A DNA stretch of 64,000 bases from Phoma sp. XZ068 (taxonomy: Eukaryota > Ascomycota > Dothideomycetes > Pleosporales > Didymellaceae): the NCBI GenBank assembly GCA_004835665.1, contig RBKR01000030.1, positions 62,001-126,000 on the forward strand, in the 5' to 3' direction. The notes under the pieces were generated by a model. The model was given only the letters and a program-made list of their open reading frames with translations. It was not told the origin of the DNA and ran no database searches. The stretch's first letter is position 1. Every line of letters begins with the position of its first letter. Of this stretch, positions 31,555-44,030 are shown one piece after another. The position numbers were made by a program, and so were the translations under genes.

Positions 31555-32582
31555 GGCCGCAGTCGGGTCTGCACGGGGGCAGCTTGCGGGGGGCAGAGGT
31601 GCTGGGCTGCGCGGACACGCCGGGGGCTGCTCGCGACGCGATGCTCGGGCTGAGGCGTGGGCGGCGGGCGAGGGCTGGCAAGGCTGGCAAGGCTGGCTGG
31701 CAACCGAGGCGCGCAGCTATCAACAGCGACTGCGACGGAGGTGCACGCGGACCGGCCCTGAGATGGGCGCGCCTGGGGGGGTTCGACGGGGTGGGACGGG
31801 TGCGCGGGTGGGGGGTGTAGATGCAGACGTGGTGTAGAAGAGCGAAACGAACCGCAGTTGTTGCGCCTGGGACGGGTGGGTCGGCGCACGGACATCCGCT
31901 GCTCGCTAGTGTTGTGTTGGAAACCACCTAATTCTGCCTTACTCAGCAGCTAGCAACACCATAACGCCTTGCGTTTCAAACTTTGTCGACAAACTTGGAG
32001 GCTGTCGTCTACACCTCAAGTCTGTGTACTTGACAGCAAGTAGTATTGTGGAGGGAGTCTATGATCTGAGCTTCCCTGTTGTAGGAGTTTTGGTGACTCA
32101 ACTTCACGACTCAGAGACAAAAGAGCCCCTTCGTAGTAATGACGGTCAGATACATACTCTTACTGTGTTCAGCCCGGGAGTTTGCAAGTGGGCTTCAAGC
32201 ATATAAAGAAGCCGTGTCCAACATGGCAGTCGGCTCTGCGCTCTGGAGGCCGGTTTGAACTATGTTTGCTAAGCGCGATTCACCTGCAACATGCATAGGT
32301 CCTCTTGTATCAATGTCGACTTGTGGTATGCCTACACGAACCCTCACTGCTTCACTTTGTCACCCGCATACTCCGCACCAGCCATGCACGCCCAAAAACA
32401 CCATCAGCAACAGCCTTGGTATAAGTATCGATCACCACACATCAACTTCCATATCAACATGGGCACTGCCAAAGCCGGAGTGCGTCAAGTGGTTTCGACA
32501 ACATCTCTGTAACTGGATTGGATTGCTTGCTGCACTCAAACCAACACGCTCTTGATTTCACTAGCATCAAATAAACACAGGC
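31555..32582. other. Tup1 upstream region
   Basis: This one-kilobase stretch precedes the Tup1 ATG at 31554 and includes a GC-rich leader of about 350 bp. Long 5' leaders are common for this gene in fungi. No coding region of its own is convincing. Confidence 0.4.
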
Positions 32583-33045
32583 TCAAGCCAAAGTATGCTC
32601 CCTAAGCCGCTGACGCCTCTCATTATCGTGAAGAGCGTTCCCGGGCTCGGCTGTTTGAACGTCGTCAGAAGGGAGAGAGTCGTCATTGTCACCAACGACA
32701 GGAGACGCTTCATCGTCGTCGCAAGGCTCTTCATACAGGGTCTGGTTGTCATTGCTGCAAGGCTGTTAGATGAAGACAGTGAACATCTTGAAATAAACTT
32801 ACTCGTTTTCTTGGGCTTGCTCGCCAGCAGGCTTTTTTCTTAGACCTCCGTTTCGCCTTTCTGTTCTTCTTGCTCTGCAGCTTGTTCCTCGCATTCTGCC
32901 TCTCCTTCTGCGCCTGGGTCTTTGCTTTCTTTGCCGGAGGGTCATTGTGCTCGGTATCTGCTCCACGCTTGTTGTCGAGGACCGTAGGGTCTTGGAGGCC
33001 GGCGTTGACAGTACTAGGAACAGGTGTTGGGACGGATGAGGACAT
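32583..33045 (-). CDS. Small two-exon protein, basic N-terminal half and acidic C-terminal half
   Basis: Exons at 32803-33045 and 32583-32762, joined by a 40-bp intron (GTAAGT...AACAG), give 140 residues. The N-terminal half is lysine/arginine-rich (AKKAKTQAQKERQNARNK and KKNRKAKRRSKKK), which would act as a nuclear or nucleolar signal. After the intron the protein turns acidic (LYEEPCDDDEASPVVGDNDD), ending RRQRLREHTLA. The 40-bp intron is at the lower size limit, but it restores a long coherent frame. I do not recognise a family. The charge layout suggests a nucleic-acid or histone-associated protein, but this is only a guess. Confidence 0.55.
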
Positions 33046-34923
33046 TTTGAAGAGCTCGGCGGAAAAGTTTGTTGAATGGGCAGTTGTCGTCTGAAAGAGA
33101 GGTTAGCCGTGATTCTTGGCTTGCAAACAGCTGACCAGGGAATTCAAAATGAAGAAACTGAATTAGAAGAGTGCCTTCTTGTCACGCGGAGAAAAAACTT
33201 GCACAGAGTTGAGAAGTGGCCAGCAGCCGTATTTTATCAGGCAGACACCAGCGTTCCGGGAAGTGGCAGTCTGGCTCTTTCCTGCTCACCTTGGGAGGTG
33301 CCTTCTCTGCAACAACACTGACAACGCAACAACAACGACAGAGAACCTATCAAACATGTACCATTCCACGCAGATCATCATTTCAAACCGCCCGGCTCGC
33401 GATCAGAGTCACTCTTACCAACAAAGGAACTATCAAGTCACACTCCTACCGTTGAGTACAATTATCTACAATAGCGAAGCTCACTCTATCGACTGCCACC
33501 AGAATATTACTTGCTTTTGATTACACAACTTGTAGTGTAGATGACTGCCTCCAAGTTTCTCTATAAAACTTTGAAATGTCAGTCGTGGTCTGCTGAGTTA
33601 GGCAGAATTAGGTTGTTCCGAAAGGGTAGAATGTGATTGGCATTGGCTTCGATGCAGCAAGCAATGCAGTTGCAAGTACGAAGATATTGTTGAGAGCATG
33701 CGGCCCACATTGCCGCCATTGATATTGGCGCTGATGTGTGGTAGTGAATCCTTGTACATCCACGCCGACATCGATATTGGCATTGACACCGCCGACTTGC
33801 GGCGAAGGAACGTCTTCACAGATACAACTGTATTGCTTGCTGTGTTCAATCTAACACGCTCTTGCTTCGAGTGCTGCAGCACTGGTTGCATTTCACTTGC
33901 ACCAACAAACGTATGCGCTGTTGGTGCAACGGGAACCTCACGGATAGGCAAATAAATGAAGAGCCATGAGGCTGCTGGTGAATCTGCGCCTGCACCACTC
34001 GGTCAGCATCGTGAGCTTCACGACAGGTCGCTGGAAGCCAATGGTGTGTCACAACAGGCGGTCCGAGGACACTCTTCACGATACTGCAAGGCGTGCAGTG
34101 GCTCAGTGAACATGCTTCTATCTACTAAAGTGATACGGCGGCGTTATGGCGCTGATTCACAACGTCCACGAGACTACAACCCTCAGCTCTAAAGCTGCTC
34201 CTCCCGCCGCTTGCGTGTCAGCCCTACCTGCGATTGGCCGGATCCTATCGTGAAAATTCGTTCATGTCAACCGACCCTGATACAATTAGCGACATCACCG
34301 AACGCAGTCGTTGCGTCGTCTAGGTGGCCATCTCCGTGGGGCCACCGATCAATGTCGTTGGCTCTGCGCACTTCCGGTCGCGTGGGCGCCGGTAGCGCGG
34401 ATTCCCCAACCTTCCGGACGTCTCACAAGCACGCCCTGACATCGTCTTCGTCACCTCATCCCGCGGGTGCACCCAGCTCAAGATTCCCGCGCAATGTTCG
34501 CCACGAAAACAACGGCTTGTGATCTCCACAATCGCCATTCACCGCTATTCTTAGCAGATCGTTCCTTGACGCCCGCTGAGTGTCGCACGCCACAAGCATG
34601 TCGTCGAGAGTAGGCCCGCGTCAACAGCATCAGGTCTCCCGACAAATGTTCACTAAGCCAGCAGCCGCGCAGGTTCACGCCTTCCCGCAGAAGTCACACG
34701 CAGATAATACAAGCTGTGAAGCCATGGCCAGCACCAGTAGCTTATAAGCCTGTACCCTCCTCCAGGCTCAGGCAATAACAAATACAATTCTTCTTTACCA
34801 CTTGTCCAGATTCCAAGCCTCACAACTTGTTGTTTACGCACTGCCTAATTAGGAAATATCACGTTAGGTCTACGTCACAAATTCCATCCTTTGTTTCTAA
34901 GAATAAATACAACCACGTCCCAG
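33046..34923. other. Long intergenic region before trehalose synthase
   Basis: I see no gene in this 1.9-kb stretch between two divergent genes. Short frames on both strands lack recognisable protein features. It presumably carries the trehalose synthase promoter, where stress and clock elements would be expected from its relatives, but I could not identify a specific site. Confidence 0.4.
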
Positions 34924-37289
34924 ATGCCAGGTACCATTCAAATCCTCGACAATATCTGTCTTCCTCGACGTCCAGCCATGGTTCGCCAAAAGACCCGCGA
35001 TGCCTTTATGGCAAAGACCTCCGTCAAAGCAAAACTAGCTGCTCAAGACAAGACAAGTTCCACTAGTCTCGAGGTTAGTAACAACCTCTCTGCTGTGCCT
35101 GCAAGCTGACATCCATAGCCCGTATTCATTGGTATCGCTGTCGCCAGCGGACTGAGCAACTCAATTGAGGTTGCTTTCGTTATTCATGACGGTACCTATT
35201 CAATCGACTTTGCGACCGTCTCCATAGGCGGGGATTCGAGCAACAGCTCCGAGACTTCAGCTGCCAATTCCGAAGCTACTTCGGGAACTGCGACTCCTGC
35301 AACCGCCGAAGAGCGTGCCGAATACTTTGCTGAGGACATCATCAACAAGATCAAGCACTACCGCGACGAGCACTACTACAAGTTTATCGGCGCTGGTTTA
35401 ACGATCAAGGCTGTTCAGACATGCCCCCAATTACCATCCCGCTTGTGGCTTGAGCTGGACATTGTGCCATTGGTGCTGGAGCCTAGCTCTGGCAAGGACA
35501 ACACAGCTACACCAGATGCACCGAAATATATGCTCGTAGACGAAGAAGCAGACGCGGTTGTGAGGAAGGCTCTTAGGTAAGCAGCGAGATGATTACAATG
35601 TTGTTCACCTCTCAACTAACACGTTCAGGTACTTTGGTAAAGCCAATCAGCCTCGTCTCGAAGTCGTCCACCGCAATGAGGTTGGCGTTGACAGCGACGG
35701 TGCGGTCGTGATTGCCGACGAGCCAAGCTACCGAGCGAGCGTTCACCCTAATACCTACGCGGCAACAATGTTCTACGCAAACTCTCTCAAGAAGAATGGC
35801 ACGAAGATTGCCTTCTTTAACAGTACACCTCAGGGTGGGGGTGTTGCATTGATGAGGCATGCACTGATACGCTTTTTGCGGTTGATTGACGTCGATTGCA
35901 AGTGGTAAGTCGTTCATTCAATACATATCCTACTCTGCTAACGCACACAGGTACGTTCCAAAACCTAAACCCGCGGTCTTCCGTATCACCAAGAACAACC
36001 ACAACATCCTCCAAGGCGTAGAAGAAACTGGCCTGCGCCTTGAACAAACGTCAATCGACATTCTTGATGAGTGGGCACGGCAGAACGCTGAGCGCTTTTG
36101 GATAGCCAAAGGAGGCCCTCTCGCTCCTCGCAAGGACGGTGGCGCTGATGTCATTATCGTCGACGACCCTCAAATGCCCTCTCTCGTCAAAATTGCTAAG
36201 GAGCAGGACCCCACCCGGCCTGTACTCTTCAGGAGTCACATTCAGGTCCGCGCCGATCTGGCAGACGAGGATGGTACACCCACCGCCGAGGTCTGGGATT
36301 GGGTCTGGGACAATGTAAAGCAGTGCGATGCTTTCATCAGCCACCCTGTCCGCGACTTCGTGCCTAAGAATGTTTTCGCCGAGAAGGTCGGTTATCTCCC
36401 TGCTACTACAGATTGGCTAGATGGTCTTAATAAGCCCCTCGATGTTTGGGACGCACAGTACTACATGCATGAATTCGAAATGTCCTGTCTAGACAAAGGC
36501 GCCAATCACCTTGCCTTCCCGGCGCGCCCGTACATTACGCAGATCGCCCGCTTCGATCCAGCAAAAGGTATCTCCGATGTCCTGGCTTCATATGCAGTCC
36601 TTCGACGAAAGTATATGGAGGACAAGCCAATCGAGGAGATCCCCCAACTTGTCATCGCTGGTCACGGCGCCATCGACGACCCCGACGCTACCATCATCTT
36701 CGACAAGACCGAGAGGGAGCTAAACGAGCTCTACCCTGACATCAAAACCGACGTAATCGTCATGCGCATCGGACCCGTCGACCAACTCCTCAACGTCCTT
36801 ATGGCAAACGCACAAGTCGCGCTCCAACTCTCAACCCGCGAGGGTTTCGAAGTCAAGGTCTCCGAGGCCCTGCACCACGGTGTCCCCATCATTGCAACTC
36901 GCCGTGGTGGCATTCCCCTGCAAGTCGAACACGGCAAGTCCGGCTTCTTGGTCGACGTCGGCGAACACGACGCAGTCGCAAAGTACCTCCATCACCTCTT
37001 CACCGACAATGAAGCGTACACGAGGATGTGCGATTACGCTGCCAGTCACGTCAGTGACGAGGTCAGCACGGTCGGCAACGCGCTAAGCTGGCTGTATCTG
37101 GCTGACGAGCTGGCCAACGGCGCGAAGCAGATCGAGCCGAATAGTCGCTGGATCAACGATATGGCGCGCGAGAAGGCTGGATATCCGTACAAACCCGAGG
37201 ATGAGGAGACGACGCTCAAGCGGGAGAGCGAGATGTTGGATTTGTCGCACCAGTCGAACAGGAGCAGGCAGGGGAGTTTGGCTCAGTAA
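34924..37289 (+). CDS. Trehalose synthase, clock-controlled-gene-9 type (GT4 glycosyltransferase)
   Basis: Four exons (34924-35073, 35119-35576, 35629-35904, 35951-37289) give 740 residues. The protein matches the Neurospora CCG-9/TreT-like family along its length. N-terminal region: PVFIGIAVASGLSNSIEVAFVI. GT-B N-lobe: KIAFFNSTPQGGGVALMRHAL and LFRSHIQVRADLADEDG. C-lobe: QIARFDPAKGISDVLASY and LSTREGFEVKVSEALHHGVPIIATRRGGIPLQV, with the GT4 E-x7-E type nucleotide-sugar site. It likely joins glucose to a nucleotide sugar to form trehalose in the cytosol, an alternative to the Tps1/Tps2 route. In-frame ATGs at 34924 and 34978 are both possible starts; I chose the first because the leader is short. 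The gene is convergent with the HET gene, 189 bp away. Confidence 0.92.
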
Positions 37290-37478
37290 TCTTATCTTGC
37301 GTCGCGGTGAAAGACTGATCATAGATGGGATGGATGGGTTTCAATAGTGTATAGTGGGTTGGATACCATACACTAGATTTCTACTTAATCGAACTTTAGT
37401 TATCGCATAGGGGCGTCCATTCGAAGTGAAGTTGCAATGGCGGTGATCGAGTCTCATTTGGGCAGTCAGACATGTCTT

Positions 37479-39540
37479 TCAGATGATCGTTATTTCAGAA
37501 ACAGGTAATGAGGTAGAGTAGTCATCCAGTCGCTTGGCCAGCATCGGATCCGGGTAGATGAAAGTGTCTGTAGGTCTGAAGCACAGCCAGCCGACCCTCT
37601 CGAACGTGCCTGCTGATGTTTGACAAACGATCGGCCCGCCACACCAGCCGTCTCTGTTTCGGCTGATATAAAGTGCCACCAGAGTCGCGTTGGGAGAGTG
37701 GGACTGTTGAGTGGCAGGATCGAAGTCGCTGGAGGTCCAGAACGTGAACCCAGCCCAGTCCCAGGGGACGTGCTTCATCTTGAAGACGCCAGATCGATCC
37801 AATCCTGCACTTCGTTCCATTGCAATTATAGGGGCTTTAAGCGTGATTCGGCCGTTCGTTATCTCTCCCATCTGGACAGGACCGACTGATGTGTATGAGA
37901 CATCGAGGAGCTCTATATTCGGCGTATCATCTGTGACCTCTGACTCGAAGAAGACCTGGCCACGGACAGATGCCCATGACCACGTCGGTAGATTTGATTT
38001 TGGGCGTGGCTCGATGATCCAACCCCACCACCGAAGGTCGGATAGAAGAGACTCCTTCCACATGCCTGCAATGTAAGTGTCGGACTTTCGAAGTCGACTC
38101 ATTCGATCTGCTAAGGCGGCGATGGCTGGTAGCCGGTCAGCGTCAAAGGTCAGATTGAGTCGCGAGTAATCATTCACAGTGCGATGCCACGCAATAATGG
38201 GGTTATCCGTATGGTACGGAAACATCTGCAAATCTGCGATCGTCCCTCCTGTATGCTCTACACCCAAGTTTGTAGGGTTCATGCCATTAACGGTCCGGAG
38301 AGCAGATCGGCATTCCCATATTAACTGGTATGCGCTGAAGTAGACTTTGCGCGGAGATAGACGTCTCTCCTGGAACACCCATGCTCGCCACAGCAGCGGC
38401 CAATATTCCTGCGCAGGAGGCTGGATTGGAGCAAAGTCCCGGATTATCTCCCTGACGTAGAGGCCTGGTGTCTGTAAAGGCTTCGCTCTGAAGCGTTGTT
38501 TGACAAGAGGACGAAGTCCGCTGGTACTGCTGCTTCCACAGGTTGCTGCAATCGTGATGAACGCATTTTCATAAATGTCAGCCATTGTTGCTGCAGCTTC
38601 AGTCCAGTCGTCTTTGTCGTCTTGCATAATGCCTGCACGATGTAAGCCAATGAACCTACCCGATGTGGCACTTTGGAACCCACATAAAGCGTCGATCCAG
38701 AGGTAACGAATGTCTAGACTGAGGCACACCCTGACGGCGTCTTTAAAGGTTTCTGGAAGCTGATCGACCGGCATTCCATCTCTTAGACTGGCAGCCGTTT
38801 TGGCGTTCAGCTGAATGGCAGAACCTTTGGGGCCCCAGCAATGACTCAAGCAGGCGTATCTCGCTGGTGGGTGATCATAATTGGGTTCCTTGAGTTGCAT
38901 GCGCGAAATTGTCAGTGCAAGCACTCTTTTGGGCAGGCGCGATTCCGGTGGCGTGTGACAGTTCTCGTGCTTGTGGAGGCACTCACTTATCCACGTTTTA
39001 CAGGGTGCGAGCAATCTATCAGAAGCGGGATCGATGGGATATAAACTCGGCGTGCACAAGTTCCAATACCTGTCGGATGACGTATTACCATGATATTCAT
39101 CTACAAAGTCGTGAATGAGTTACCGATATAGAACTTGACGGCGAAATATTGACTACATTTCAGCGAGACTCACCTATGCTGCTTAGTAACATGAGTTCAG
39201 TTGCATTGGCGGAATTCGGTGAAGCCTTCTCGAGCCGAACGACGATCTTGGCTCGTTGGCTACAAGTGTGAAGCCTCTGAAGCCTCTTATTCTCTACCAC
39301 GATGTTCGTACAATATGAAGGGACCTCTCCGTCACCGTGGGCCAGCACAGCATCAAAGACAAGCCCGCACCGCAGGCATCCTTCAGCAGATGCTTTGCGA
39401 AATACGCCAGGGTTGGCGCTCCATGATCCGAACACCCACTCCTCCCCGTCCCAGATCAAAGCAAAGAACGCCCCCTGGGTTTTCGAACGACAGCAACAGA
39501 GGCAAGCATCCAAGACGGCAGGTGAATTGACGCCTTCCAT
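37479..39540 (-). CDS. HET-domain (heterokaryon incompatibility) protein
   Basis: Two exons (39174-39540 and 37479-39100) on the minus strand give 662 residues; an in-frame ATG at 39576 would add 12. The N-terminal part has a Cys-rich lead (ACLCCC...GCLRCGLVFDAVL), usual in this class. The HET domain follows, with YACLSHCWGPKGS, VDQLPETFKDAVRVCLSLDIRYLWIDALC and, after an unusual 17-residue insertion, IMQDDKDDWTEAAATMADIYENAFITIAAT. The C-terminal half is variable, with WAWVFQERRLSPRKVYF and NLPTWSWASVRG, typical trailing motifs. HET proteins trigger death on fusion of unlike hyphae and related immune-like reactions. The frame is open throughout. The insertion (38631-38681) has intron-like edges and is discussed in the findings. 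Confidence 0.88.
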
Positions 39541-40269
39541 GACTTTAAAGGTGTTTAAATAGCTGTGATGAAGCATGTAAACGATACACTCGGTTTATGA
39601 GGAAAGCCAGGAGATGGTGAAGCTAATACGGAAGACGCTGTGGGAATCTGGTGGGGTACTCGACGTTGAGTAAGCAGGCAGAACAAGCTGCATGTACTCG
39701 CTCCGCGGTGGGCGAAAACCCCTTGCAAACACAGCTTCAACTTCATCTGCATCGTCTGTACTTTCAACGTAAGACTGCACTGATGCTGTTCCTTGGCTTT
39801 AATTGCGGCTCTTGCGGCTCGTTGCCTCCTTGCGACTTGTTTAGGCGACATAGTCAGCCCTTAGGACCTGAGAGTTGGCGAATACAACCAAGACATAACG
39901 TCACTTGATGTATCGAGGGTCGAAATGGTCATTGGTGTTGCAGTATCTGGTGGGCAGCCCTTCTCCCCAGCAATCGCGCTCGCTATTTGCAGCTTGAAGG
40001 AGCAAGGGGCGAGTAAGCTGATGCGGTTGCGCAGAATCGGGCAATTAGTCTCTTAGATCTCGATGCCATTGATGCAAGATACATCAGCCTTTAATCAAAG
40101 AGCGAGACACGGCTTGACAAAAGTAGCAGATGGGACGAATTTAGGTTAAGACGTATGATTGGAAGATGTGGGGCTTTTGCTTAGCGCAAGACGCGTGAAA
40201 GAACAACACAACGCGTGTATCATTCGCCGTCGTCATGCACGCTCACATTTCAGCGAATGTCGAGAACCT
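39541..40269. other. Intergenic region
   Basis: No gene is evident between the HET gene start and the Cip1-like gene end. Both genes run on the minus strand, so this holds the HET promoter and the 3' flank of the Cip1-like gene. Confidence 0.4.
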
Positions 40270-41036
40270 TTAACAGCCAATCTTCTTGTCACTGACCACA
40301 ATGTCGTCGTACCAGAAAGTGTTTGTATCGCCACCGTAGCTCTCCCAGCCGAAGTACACACCTGTCACCTTAGGCTTGATGCTGCTCCTTTGCCATTGCG
40401 CAGCATTTGGATTGCTCACTCCTGGCTTAGAGGTAAGACCTGCGACAGCAGTGCCGTTGAACCAAGTCTCGATACTTCCATCTGTACCCAGGTGATACTC
40501 GAGGCAGCGCCAAGTGTTGACAGGAATTGAAACGGACGTTGCAATACCCTGAGGCGAGAGGTCTGGAAGAGTTGCATCGTCAGACTCGCGGTTATACATG
40601 AGGATCTTCGACTGTCCACCAATGCGCAGGTGCTTGTTAGTTCCCTGGGCCGGGTCTGGGTGGGTGATGAAGGTCACGTGGGAATCGGTGAACGCCTTCG
40701 CGGCTTTGCTGTTGTGGCAGTCAGGTATCCTTTCAACGGTCTTCCGGACATGCACCCGGCAACTCACAAATAGGTCCTGACATAGACGTCCCCAGTTGGC
40801 ACTTTGTTGGTGCCTACAAAAATATGCCCGCAGTAGCCGCCAGCGCCATCGACCCTGATGGAGTTCTTGCCAGTGTGTGCTGTCGTTGAATCGAGCGTGA
40901 CCTTTCCGCCTTGGTTGCAGTCGGGTGCGTATGTCGTCCAGGTGGCCTGATTCCAGCCTTGCTCGAATCCCTCAGATATCTGAGCAACGGCAAGAGGCGT
41001 AAGTGCAAGCGCGAGAAGAGCAGTTTGTCCCAACAT
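40270..41036 (-). CDS. Secreted Cip1-like protein (glucuronan-lyase-like fold), no cellulose-binding module
   Basis: Exons 40768-41036 and 40270-40708 (59-bp intron) give 235 residues. A signal peptide covers residues 1-18 (MLGQTALLALALTPLAVA). The mature domain closely follows Trichoderma reesei Cip1: a GFEQGWNQATW start, APDCNQGGKVTLD, GGYCGHIFVGTNKVPTGDVYVR, HVTFITHPDP, KHLRIGGQSKILMYNRESDD, WRCLEYHLGTDGSIETWFNG and GVYFGWESYGGDTNTFWYDDI. Cip1 has a beta-jelly-roll fold similar to alginate and glucuronan lyases and is induced with cellulases; activity on glucuronan has been described for relatives. The protein ends right after the domain (KKIGC), with no CBM1, unlike the Trichoderma protein. 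It is probably an extracellular polysaccharide-active enzyme. Confidence 0.9.
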
Positions 41037-43538
41037 TTTTGCGACAAGAAAGTTGTAGATTGCCCTAAAGAGTGAGATAGTGAAGGGACAAGCTTTTTGG
41101 GGGGCAGAGCGAAGCTTTTCAAGTGCTTGATCCTCGCAAGTCATCTCAAGTTCATTTATTTGTTGCGGGCTTCTAAAGTGGCTTTCATTACTTGGTGTTC
41201 TGGAATAGTACTCAATCTGCAACACCAATTTGGAACATCGGAAAGCGGACCCCAGAACCGCGACTTTCGAAGGGACCATCAGCAGCGCCTAAAATGCTCA
41301 GGGTCCTTAGTATAGACGACTTTAGCCATCGTAATGGATTCGCAATTGACGGTCATTAGTCGTGGTTCCGGGCCCGAGATGAACTCGCAGGCACAACCTT
41401 CGAGAATCACTGCATAATGTATTGCGACGTCAATAACGACGATCATGTTTACTTCGCGGCATCGAGGCCCTGCGTCACTCTCTCAACAATCCAGCGGTTT
41501 TGAAGTGGCTCAATGCTTGCCAACGTCGGCTAACCCTAGATGTGTGTTGCATCGATTACGTCAGGTTGGCTCCGTTTAACATACTGCTCCGTGGCCCTTA
41601 ACAGAATATGGTCAGCTGTGAACCTTTTGTAAGCTATTTGGACAGTTTACAGCCACCGGGTGGCGGCGTTAGAAATCGAGGTTCATGTATTCCCGGATGT
41701 AGCTATGGATAATTGAAGACACTGGCAATCGGCGGGCAGAAATGGATTGACTTTTCTTCTTCTTTTGCGCCGTGAACAATGTATGCAACTTCTTGTGGTA
41801 CTATGATCTCCCATGGTCGAAATACCTTACGCTTGCTGGCATGTAGTCAGTACTGCACCCAGTAGCTATGGTTTCTTTGGCGAGAGGTATATATCACACC
41901 AATGTGACCAGCTGCGACACTATGGTAATGTATATGCATACGGTAAATGATGTGGGCATGGCAAATAATACCGATATGGCACGACTTATGTACTTCATGA
42001 TTAAGATATTCCCAGTGGAGGCGCATTCTGCTGGACGATATTCTGTTCCACCACACTCTACTTTATAATATATATGGGTGCTCTACGTGAATAGACGCAG
42101 TTTCCTTGTCACACACACATTCCTATTCTCTCGACATGTCACAGGTGTGACGTACATGAATGACTTTTTGGGCACTTCGCACTAGCATTGCAATCACAAA
42201 AAAAAAATAACCAAACAGCAATCATAGCGAGATGCAAATTGTTACCAGGGATTTAGAAAGTATAAACCCTAGCGTATTAACAGGCAAAAATAACAGGCGT
42301 TGGGAGAAAGATGTGGTCCCATGATGGCCAATGGGGTGGTCAGCCATGACCAGCGGTTGCTCGAGTTGCTTGAGCACCATGAACGCTCGCACCGCATGTT
42401 CAATCCCTCAAAACCAGTCGCGATCAATCACTTCAGCGAATCTGAGTATTGTTAGGATATATAAGATGGTATAGTCATGTGCCCGGTACGTCAAAGACCG
42501 GCTATGGGCACAAATGTGTCAAAGAGTACAAAGACGATGCTATTGGGAAAGCTTGCTAGTTTCGAAGACGAGCATGTCCACGTTGAATTCATTGCTGAGA
42601 TTGCTCAAAACGAATCCTCAAAAGACACTTGGTTCGTGTTGTAATTTTATACAAGAATTGAGAGGAGTCGGTAGTGATCCTAACGCGATCCCAACCCAGG
42701 TTCAGTTGCCAGATCAGACACTGCAACCCCAGTCGACCAACGCCAACGGAAGTACGGTGACGTGGACAAAGCCAGAGCATTCACTACGATTTGCTAATCC
42801 AAGAGATGCACAAAGCCTCAGTTGCCTTACTATACTTTACAAACTATGACCTACTGTTATCCGGGTCGTTGAGTAAATAAGAGGCAGGCACGTCAACGTG
42901 ACTCTCGACTCGACGAAAGCTAGCTTCATGTCGTGATACGCAAGTCAATAGTACGGCACATCTTGCTAAAAGGCAAACTACATTCCACGCTGGATGGGCG
43001 TGCAGCTCATGTGTAAGAGAAAAGTTGCAGTTCGTGGACTGCGCTTCGACACCTTCCTTAGTCATGTTGGGTACGGCTATATCATCCCAACAGTAGACGA
43101 AACATTCGCTGTCCTGCAGAACTCGAGGGATACTCTTTGTGGATGATACATGAATCTTATGACGCCATTGCAGATCTAAGCGATATTGCCATAGTGCATC
43201 TGTATGGAGATCGGGAGCGTTGGATTCACGGATGCCGTGCAGTGCATGCCACAAACGAACGTCGAGGCGGCATTCGTCTGGTGTGGCTCTGAAGCCTTGT
43301 ACAAAGATAGGAAAAATACACAGCGATAGAAATGCAGATTTCGCGCTCCAATATTGAGAGGCTCTGGGGTCGAGCTAGTGTGGGCACGTGACCTCGGAAG
43401 CTCGCTTAGCGTTGGGCTGGGCACAGTTTCGACGCACAATTTCACCTCATCGCGATACCAGGCTATCACTAACCCGCAGCACAACCCAGGTTCCCGTTTC
43501 TTTCCCACACACACGCCGGAGGCCAGGAATCATTCGCC
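41037..43538. other. Gene-free 2.5-kb region
   Basis: I see no coding region with protein-like composition. An A run lies at 42198-42207. The left end is the upstream region of the Cip1-like gene, and the last part (about 43330-43538) leads into the ribosomal protein gene. Confidence 0.4.
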
Positions 43539-44030
43539 ATGTCTGACAAGTCTCACCGTCTCTACGTCAAGGGAAAGCACGTTTCGTGAGTGCGCACCGG
43601 GTGCAGCATGGAATTGAACATTCGCTAACACGGCCACAGCTACCAGCGAGGGTACGACTGAATCCGCACTGCACTGCAGTTCTCCGCTCACATCGCAACA
43701 GAAAGCGCAACACCAACCCCGGCACCTCTCTGCTCAAGCTCGAGGGCGTTGACGACACCGCCGCCGCACAATGGTACGCCGGTAAGCGCGTAGCATGTAC
43801 GTACAAAGGATCCCAGGCAGACACAGCGACGGAACACAGGGGTTAACGAATGCGCAGACGTCTACCGCGCCCAGCGCGCCATCCAGGGCTCCAAGATCCG
43901 CGTCATCTGGGGCAAGGTCACCAGGCCCCACGGTAACTCGGGCGTTGTCCGCGCCAAGTTCAGGTCGAACCTCCCTCCCAAGTCCTTCGGTGCCTCTGTC
44001 CGCGTCATGCTTTACCCTTCTTCGATATAA
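43539..44030 (+). CDS. rpl33: 60S ribosomal protein eL33 (L35Ae family)
   Basis: Four exons (43539-43585, 43640-43651, 43702-43796, 43858-44030) give 108 residues, the normal length. The sequence reads MSDKSHRLYVKGKHVS/YQRG/KRNTNPGTSLLKLEGVDDT, then AGKRVAYVYRAQRAIQGSK, VIWGKVTRPHGNSGVVRAKF and a final GASVRVMLYPSSI, all hallmarks of eL33. The second exon is only 12 nt and was placed because it alone joins KHVS to KRNTNPG with correct phase. Introns are 54, 50 and 61 bp. It is a structural protein of the large ribosomal subunit, and many small early introns are common in fungal ribosomal protein genes. Confidence 0.95.
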
